A DNA stretch of 64,000 bases, from positions 1 to 64,000 of the forward strand of contig NZ_VUOS01000018.1 of NCBI RefSeq assembly GCF_009829325.1. Reading direction: 5' to 3'. Below, piece after piece: positions 58,961 through 64,000 of the stretch. Made by a program: the position numbers and the translations under genes. Source of the DNA: Nocardia sp. CY41. Lineage in GTDB: Bacteria > Actinomycetota > Actinomycetes > Mycobacteriales > Mycobacteriaceae. Below the pieces are notes generated by a model. The model saw only the letters and a program-made list of their open reading frames with translations, was not told the DNA's origin and did not search any database. Each line of letters begins with the position of its first letter. The first letter of the stretch is position 1.

Positions 58961-61900
58961 GCGCACGACTCCAACCGGCAGCCGCGCGGCCGACTGCCAC
59001 CGTCACCGAGCACGCACCGGCCGAGCATCGCCCGTCCGTCACCGAGCCCATCGCGATCGTCGGAATCAGCGGTCGCTACCCGGACGCGGAGGACATCGAG
59101 GAGTTCTGGCGCAACCTGCGCGACGGACACGACGCGGTCGGCCCCGTCCCCGCCGAACGCTGGTGGCTCACCGCCGCTCGCGACGCGCCCGGCGCGCCCC
59201 CGATGATCGGCGGATTCCTGCGTGACGTAGGTGGTTTCGACCCGCAGTTCTTCCGCATCCCACCCGTCCAGGCGCCGCTGCTGGACCCCCAGGAGCGGCT
59301 GTTCCTGCAGCAGGCGTACGCGGCGCTGGAGCACGCCGGCTACCACCACACCGATCCGGCCGTGCGGGATCGCCGCGTCGGCGTGTTCGTGGGCTCCACC
59401 TGGAGCGACTACCGATTGCTCGGCGTCGCGGCCGGTCGCGAGGGCGATCCGGTGGCGGTGGCCTCGATCCCGTCGTCCATCGCCAACCGCACCTCCTACA
59501 CTCTCGGCCTGCGCGGGCCGAGCCTCACCGTGGACACCGCCTGCTCGGCGTCGCTGACCGCGCTGCATCTGGCGCGGCGCAGCCTGCTCGACGGCGAATG
59601 CGACGCGGCGCTCGTGGGCGGGGTGAATCTGCTGCTGCACGAGGACAAATTCCTGCTGCTGCACAGCTTGGGCATGATGTCCGACACCGGACGGTGCCGA
59701 CCCTTCGCCGCCGCGGCCGACGGTTACGTGCCCGGCGAAGGAGTCGGCGCCTTGTATCTGAAACCGCTGTCGACCGCCCGCGCCGACGGCGACACCATTC
59801 ACGGGCTGATCCTGGGCAGCGCGGTCAACCACGGTGGCCAGACGTCCGGATACAGCGTGCCGCACCCCGGCGCGCAGGCCGAGGTGATCGTTGAGGCCCT
59901 GCGCGCGGCCGGGGTCGACCCCGCCGCGATCGACTACCTCGAGGCGCACGGTACCGGGACCCCGCTCGGCGACCCGATCGAAATCGCCGGTCTGGCTGCC
60001 GCATTCGGCAGATCTCCCGACGCCGGGCGCTCCCGCGCCCTGGGGTCGACGAAGTCGAACATCGGCCACTTGGAAGCGGCCGCCGGCGTCGCAAGCCTGA
60101 CCCGGGTGCTGTTGCAGATGCGTCACGGCCGGATCGCGCCGACACTGCATGCCGAACAGGCCAATCCGGCCATCGCGTTCAACTCGGTGCCGTTCCGCCT
60201 GCCGCGCGAAGTGCAGGAGTGGCCGCGCCACACCGTCGACGGCGTCGCCGTGGCGCGTCACGCCGGAATCAGCGCGTTCGGAGCGGGCGGCGCCAACGCC
60301 CATGTGGTGCTCGCCGAATACCTCGACGACCGGGTCCGCCCGGCCGCCACGGGCGAACCGGAGATCTTCGTGCTGTCGGCGCGCAGTCCGGAGCGACTGC
60401 ACCGCTACGCCGAGACCATGGCCCGGCACTTCCGCACCCTCGACCCCGCGGATTTCCGCGACGCGGTGCGCACCTTGCAGGTGGGCAGGCCCGCGCTGGC
60501 GCACCGCCTGGCGGTGGTCGCGTCCTCAGCTGCCGAGGTGGCCGACGCGCTCGACCAGTTCCGCACCGACCAGCTCGGAGCCGTGGTCACCGGCACCGTC
60601 GACGCGCAGACCCGGCCGCCGCTCTCCGCCCCCGCGGCCGACGATCAGGAGCTGGCCCGCCAGTGGGTTGCGGGCGCGGAGGTCGACTGGCGTGGGCGCG
60701 GCGGGCCGCGGCGTCGGATCCCGCTGCCCGGCTATCCCTTCGAACGCACCGATTACTGGATCATCGCACCGCCGCGATCGGGCTTCGACGCCGCGGTGGA
60801 GCGGTTCGAGGCGGCCGTCGAGACCGCGGGCGTCGTGGAGCCCGGCAAGGCCGAACTCGGCCGTTACGCGGCGATGCGACTGTTCGCCACGCTCGCCGGC
60901 ATGGGGCTCACGCCGGGGGAGTGGACCGCGCGGTCGGTGGACGCGCGCCTGGGCATCCGACCCGAGTTCGACCGGCTGCGCACCAGCTGCCTGGACATCC
61001 TGCGGCGCCACGAGCTGGTGCGCTCGCAGGACGGCCGGATCGTGGTTCCCGGCCCGCCACCCGGCACCGGTGGGATGCGCGCCGACCTGCTCGCGCGCTT
61101 CCCGGAAACCCAGCCGTACGTCGCGTTGCTGGACGCCTGCCTGACCGCGTATCCGCGCGTCCTGCGCGGCGAGTTGTCCGCGACGGAGGTGCTGTTCCCC
61201 GGCGGCGACCTCGAACTGGTGGGCGCGATCTACCGCGGCAACGCCGCCTACGATTTCACCAACGGCTTGCTCGCCGCGCTGGTGTCGGCGGTAGCGCAGC
61301 GGCCGGGCCCGGCGCGGCCGCTGCGCGTCATCGAAATCGGCGCGGGGACCGGCGGTTCCACGCACGCGGTGCTCGACGCGCTCACCGAGCGCGGGATCGC
61401 GTTCGACTATCTCTACACCGACGTCTCGCACAGTTTCGTCGCGCACGGACGACGCACCTTCGGCAACCGCGAGCATCTTCGTTTCGCGGTGCTCGACATC
61501 GAAGCCGATCCGGTCGCGCAGGGATTCCCCGCGCACGAAGCCGACCTGGTGCTCTGCGCCAACGTCCTGCACGCGACACGGTCGATCGACGCGACGTTGC
61601 GCAACGTCCGGCGGCTGCTGACGCCCGGCGGTGTGCTCGCGTGCACGGAGGCGACCACCGACCTCGAGGTCCTCGCGCTGACCTTCGGGCTGCTGGAGGG
61701 CTGGCACGCCTACCGCGATCCGGAGGCGCGGCTTCCGCACTCGCCGTTGCTGTCCGAGTCGCAATGGAACACAGCGCTGGCCGCGGCGGGTTTCACCGGG
61801 ATCCGCTCGTGGGGATCCGGCCTGTCCATGGATTCGGAGCCGAGTTTCCGGCTGCTGGCCGCCGTCAGCGCCTCCGTGCCCGCGCAGTCTCGCTCGACGG

Positions 61901-64000
61901 TCGCCGCCGTGGCGAAACTCCACCCTGCGGCCGCCGCGGAATTGCACGTCGAGCCTGCGCTCGTCTCCGGTGCGCAGTCCCAGCCGACAGTTGCCGCCGA
62001 TCCGCAGCTCCAACCCACGGTCGCCGACTTGCAGGTCCAACCCACGGTCACCGACTTGCAGGTCCAACCCACGGCTGTCTCCGGCGTGCAGTCTCAGCCG
62101 ACGATCGCCGCCGATCCGCAGGTCCGACCCGCGCTTGCCGTGGAATCGGCCCCCGTTGCGCCGCTCCACCCAGCAGGCGCCGCCCTACCAGTGGCCGAGG
62201 CGCGGACCGAACCCATTGTGACCGCACCTTCACAGCCCGGCACTGCGCAGGCGCTAGAGGCCGAGCTCACCGCCATAGTCGCTGACGGACTCGGTGTGGC
62301 ACGTAGCGAGGTGCGGGTGGATTTGCCGCTTTCGGAGTATGGGGTCGACTCCATCCTCGCGGTGAAGATCATCGACCGGGTCAACGCCCGGTACGGCCTG
62401 GCGCTGCGCCCGACAGTCGTGTTCGACCATCCGTCGGTACGGCTGCTCAGCGCTCGCCTGGCCCAAGAGGGCGCCGAGGCGACGAGCGCATCCGGGGCAC
62501 CAGCGCCCGCCTCGAACCTGCCGACGCCCGGCACCCGAACCGCCGCCGAGCGGTCCAGCGAGAGGCCTGCATCAATGGACATCGCCATCATCGGCATGTC
62601 CGGGCAATTCCCGGGCGCGGCGAACCTCGACGAGTTCTGGCGCAATCTCGCCGCCGGGCACGACGCGGTGACCGAGATCCCCGCGACGCGCTGGCCGATC
62701 GCCGACCACTTCCGGCCGGGACCGGCCACACCGGGCAAGACCTACTCCAAGTGGGGCGGCTTCCTCGACGGCGTCGAGGAGTTCGATCCGGCGTTCTTCG
62801 ACCTGGTACCGGCCGAAGCCGACTACATGGACCCGCAGCAGCGGTTGTTCCTGGAACACAGCTGGCTGGCCCTGGAAGACGCCGCCATCGACCCGAAGTC
62901 GTTGCGGCGCAAGCGATGCGGCGTGTTCGCCGGGTCGCCGGGGTCGGACTACGCCACCCTGCTGCGCAACCGTGGAACGGTCGGCTCCCATCACCTGTTC
63001 ACCGGCAACAGCCCGGCCATCCTGCCCGCCCGGGTGGCGTATCACCTGGATCTGACCGGTCCGTGCCTGGGGTTGGACACCGCGTGTTCCTCCGCGCTGG
63101 TCGCGCTGCACCAGGCCTGCCGCAGCCTCGCCTCGGGCGAGTCGGAACTCGCGCTGGCGGGTGGTGTCGCGGTGTTCGTGACGCCCGAATACCACCTGCT
63201 CGCCTCGTCGATGGGCATGCTGTCGCCGCGCGGGCGGTGCGCGAGTTTCGACGCCGACGCCGACGGTTTCGTGATCGCCGAGGGCGTCGGTGTGGTCGTG
63301 CTCAAGCCGCTGGCCGCCGCCGAACGCGACGGCGACCCGATCCACGGGGTGATCCGCGGGATCGGCATCAATCACGACGGCCGCACCAATGGCATCACCG
63401 CGCCGAGCGTGCGCTCGCAAACCGAACTGGAACTGGCGGTGTATCGCGACGGCGGGATCGATGCGTCCACCATCGGCTACGTCGAAACACACGGCACGGG
63501 CACGCGGTTGGGCGATCCGATCGAGATCGAAGCGCTCACCGCCGCCTTCCGCCGTTACACCGGCGCGGTCGGCGCCATCCCGGTGGGATCGGTGAAATCC
63601 AACATCGGGCACGCCTCGCATGCCGCGGGCATGGCGAGCCTGTTCAAGGTGCTGCTGGCGATGCGCGCGCGACAGTTGCCGCCGTCGCTGCACGTGGCGG
63701 CGGTGAACCCGCTGCTCGGGCTGGCGGATTCGCCGTTCGTCGTGAACACCGAACTGCGCGCGTGGGACGGTTCGCCGCGGCGCGCCGCGATCAGTTCCTT
63801 CGGATTCAGCGGCACAAACGCGCACCTGGTGGTCGACGACGCACCGGCCGTGGCAACCGCCGGGCCTGCGGCGCCGGGCGCACCGCAGGTGGTCGTGCTC
63901 TCCGCGCGCAGTGCGACGAGCTTGACCCGGATGGCACGCGCTCTGCGCAGGCATCTGTCCGCGCATCCGGATGCGGTGCTCGCGGATGTCGCGCGCACGC
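56305..64000 (+). CDS. Trans-AT-type polyketide synthase, incomplete at window end
   Basis: The ATG overlaps the TGA of the first synthase gene (ATGA), so the two are translated together. At least 2565 residues are encoded before the window ends with no stop. Order: DH5-ACP5-KR5, KS6-MT-ACP6, KS7. KS7 (from about residue 2091) has GMSGQFPGAANLDEFW, TYSKWGGFLDGVEEFDPAFF, Cys2261 in DTACSSA, ETHGTGT and SNIGHASHAAG, again trans-AT-like. The last visible residues are the linker after KS7 (VVLSARSATSLTRMARALRRHL); whether an AT follows is not visible. No AT occurs anywhere in the visible part, so extender units must come from an acyltransferase acting in trans. Confidence 0.93.
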   Translation, partial: MSGIDLNSFATTLRAEDPVVRDHRVHGVRILPGVVYLDMILRAAMAAGYQPGDLTIREALFQRPVALADDGAARIAFRVDRPTGRVAIDVQRLDAVGVPVGAVEPVAECLVRQTQSAEEPQRIDVTGFRASAGERGIAEMYAQSGSRGIEHRAFMRATGHFARRDDVVTATLGLGPEAAEHLPGFLLHPTFLDASTIVPFIDPHRLGVDADSAFIPIYFGDVRAWRATPEEVFVRASLRGGQGGDLLEAEVALYDPDGSPVARYRLTSKRVRGSADIQRLLTQPEVASPQRPAAPTAAAAPTVPGDARAVITADLAALVAGELGAEPAGIATDVGFYELGLDSGRLLRLTAQLEARVGEPLYPTLLFEYQTIEALAGHLTDTVGANYRPGDIAVPAAAPLGTDVHPTESASSAPQSTTSAQTSEAVATPVASAPPSAADDLITFGFDWEPDPTAHPRREPAALLVFDTADHPYPHGAATVVRVRPGNEFLAGADGFDVDPANPEHMERLVAQLASRRVRFDAALYLWPEAVTETDPQALVERVYLPLRDLLRAAASAPEPPTRRILALTPATPAGESSCALLGGLARTLRLEQPQPILRAVQREPGGAIEDIVAIELGVDERDSATEIRYLGGRRQIRRSRLIADTPRSGYTVPRPGSVVVITGGFGGIGRQLARRLATAYRARMVLVSRRPLDAAAAALLAELGDLGAEAVHVRADVSVAADADRVAAIAHATFGPVEVLYHGAGQLRDGLLAGTGRDDAISVLAPKVYGVTHLTRALPEVRLTVLFSSVSAVLGNPGQADYAAANRYLDVFAEQRDQAGSRTISVGWPLWAEGGMRPPAEQIAALRRAGVGLLPTATGLDLLLSCATLNRAHSAAVWGEPETLRARLQPAAARPTATVTEHAPAEHRPSVTEPIAIVGISGRYPDAEDIEEFWRNLRDGHDAVGPVPAERWWLTAARDAPGAPPMIGGFLRDVGGFDPQFFRIPPVQAPLLDPQERLFLQQAYAALEHAGYHHTDPAVRDRRVGVFVGSTWSDYRLLGVAAGREGDPVAVASIPSSIANRTSYTLGLRGPSLTVDTACSASLTALHLARRSLLDGECDAALVGGVNLLLHEDKFLLLHSLGMMSDTGRCRPFAAAADGYVPGEGVGALYLKPLSTARADGDTIHGLILGSAVNHGGQTSGYSVPHPGAQAEVIVEALRAAGVDPAAIDYLEAHGTGTPLGDPIEIAGLAAAFGRSPDAGRSRALGSTKSNIGHLEAAAGVASLTRVLLQMRHGRIAPTLHAEQANPAIAFNSVPFRLPREVQEWPRHTVDGVAVARHAGISAFGAGGANAHVVLAEYLDDRVRPAATGEPEIFVLSARSPERLHRYAETMARHFRTLDPADFRDAVRTLQVGRPALAHRLAVVASSAAEVADALDQFRTDQLGAVVTGTVDAQTRPPLSAPAADDQELARQWVAGAEVDWRGRGGPRRRIPLPGYPFERTDYWIIAPPRSGFDAAVERFEAAVETAGVVEPGKAELGRYAAMRLFATLAGMGLTPGEWTARSVDARLGIRPEFDRLRTSCLDILRRHELVRSQDGRIVVPGPPPGTGGMRADLLARFPETQPYVALLDACLTAYPRVLRGELSATEVLFPGGDLELVGAIYRGNAAYDFTNGLLAALVSAVAQRPGPARPLRVIEIGAGTGGSTHAVLDALTERGIAFDYLYTDVSHSFVAHGRRTFGNREHLRFAVLDIEADPVAQGFPAHEADLVLCANVLHATRSIDATLRNVRRLLTPGGVLACTEATTDLEVLALTFGLLEGWHAYRDPEARLPHSPLLSESQWNTALAAAGFTGIRSWGSGLSMDSEPSFRLLAAVSASVPAQSRSTVAAVAKLHPAAAAELHVEPALVSGAQSQPTVAADPQLQPTVADLQVQPTVTDLQVQPTAVSGVQSQPTIAADPQVRPALAVESAPVAPLHPAGAALPVAEARTEPIVTAPSQPGTAQALEAELTAIVADGLGVARSEVRVDLPLSEYGVDSILAVKIIDRVNARYGLALRPTVVFDHPSVRLLSARLAQEGAEATSASGAPAPASNLPTPGTRTAAERSSERPASMDIAIIGMSGQFPGAANLDEFWRNLAAGHDAVTEIPATRWPIADHFRPGPATPGKTYSKWGGFLDGVEEFDPAFFDLVPAEADYMDPQQRLFLEHSWLALEDAAIDPKSLRRKRCGVFAGSPGSDYATLLRNRGTVGSHHLFTGNSPAILPARVAYHLDLTGPCLGLDTACSSALVALHQACRSLASGESELALAGGVAVFVTPEYHLLASSMGMLSPRGRCASFDADADGFVIAEGVGVVVLKPLAAAERDGDPIHGVIRGIGINHDGRTNGITAPSVRSQTELELAVYRDGGIDASTIGYVETHGTGTRLGDPIEIEALTAAFRRYTGAVGAIPVGSVKSNIGHASHAAGMASLFKVLLAMRARQLPPSLHVAAVNPLLGLADSPFVVNTELRAWDGSPRRAAISSFGFSGTNAHLVVDDAPAVATAGPAAPGAPQVVVLSARSATSLTRMARALRRHLSAHPDAVLADVART
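59050..62460 (+). other. PKS module 6: KS-C-methyltransferase-ACP (no AT)
   Basis: KS6 is trans-AT-like (GISGRYPDAEDIEEFW, LDPQERLFLQ, AFGAGGANAHVVLAEY; Cys1080 in TACSAS). After a short PGYPFERTDYW flank with no AT comes a methyltransferase: residues about 1500-1850, with the SAM loop VIEIGAGTGGS at 1675 and LVLCANVLHATRSI, typical of trans-AT C-methyltransferases that methylate the alpha carbon. A Gln/Pro/Val repeat linker leads to ACP6 (EYGVDS, Ser2016). No reductive domain is present, so the expected unit is alpha-methyl-beta-keto. Confidence 0.85.
61966..62130 (+). repeat. 27-base tandem repeat in the MT-ACP6 linker
   Basis: Two adjacent copies (62011-62037 and 62038-62064) differ at one base and encode QPTV(A/T)DLQV; degenerate copies flank them on both sides. 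The region codes for a flexible Gln/Pro/Val linker between the methyltransferase and ACP6. Confidence 0.75.
62575..64000 (+). other. PKS module 7: KS (rest outside window)
   Basis: KS7 is complete (62575 to about 63850) with catalytic Cys2261 and both His residues. It should accept the alpha-methyl-beta-keto chain from ACP6. Only the first part of its downstream linker is visible, so the module's other domains are unknown. Confidence 0.85.

Noticed and set aside
1..64000. tRNA, rRNA and CRISPR genes
   Set aside because: No cloverleaf-like sequence, rRNA segment or repeat-spacer array was recognised by reading. A tRNAscan-SE and CRISPR finder run would settle this.

Overview
The window is very GC-rich, densely coded actinobacterial DNA. 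A mycolic-acid-type actinomycete such as Nocardia fits best: there are mycothiol-dependent maleylpyruvate isomerase-family proteins, a GH15 trehalase-like enzyme, a CadI/ArsI protein very like the mycobacterial one, DUF7144, DUF6325 and DUF2252 proteins, many GTG starts and some probably leaderless genes. The genus is inferred from gene content only.

Positions 1-34,600 hold ordinary accessory chromosome. The window opens in the 3' end of an IS5-type transposase. Next come a flavoprotein divergent from a LuxR-type regulator, an AraC regulator divergent from an AhpD-like protein, and a decayed maleylpyruvate isomerase gene. From 5.5 to 19.9 kb lies a loose set of membrane and stress-type genes: two DUF7144 paralogues, two SHOCT proteins, DUF6325, two multidrug-type MFS exporters, a GH15 enzyme, DUF2252, a YihY/BrkB protein and an OmpA-like lipoprotein. 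From 20 to 34.6 kb there are a NUDIX enzyme, a DUF2797 protein, a Pro/Thr-repeat surface protein with a translationally coupled partner, an alpha/beta hydrolase, a phytase-like lipoprotein and an enoyl-CoA hydratase. Four regulator/target pairs follow: arsR/arsI, merR/maleylpyruvate isomerase, DUF2945-DUF3140, and hxlR/imine reductase. Several pairs have visible operator dyads.

Positions 34,700-64,000 hold the main feature: a multimodular type I polyketide synthase. The first gene (7186 residues) encodes KS-AT-DH-KR-ACP, KS-(no AT)-DH-ER-KR-ACP, KS-AT-DH-KR-ACP, KS-(no AT)-KR-ACP and a terminal KS. The second gene overlaps it by four bases and runs off the window. It encodes DH-ACP-KR, KS-C-methyltransferase-ACP and KS. 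The first three modules look like cis-AT modules, with malonyl-type ATs in modules 1 and 3. From module 4 onward the KS signatures, missing ATs, module split across two proteins, DH-ACP-KR order and embedded methyltransferase are those of trans-AT synthases. The system is therefore a cis-AT/trans-AT hybrid fused inside one polypeptide. No loading module, thioesterase or free-standing acyltransferase is in view, so the cluster continues at least to the right.

If every reductive domain works, modules 1-6 would give, in order: alkene, saturated unit, alkene, hydroxyl, alkene, alpha-methyl-beta-keto. The product cannot be named from this window.
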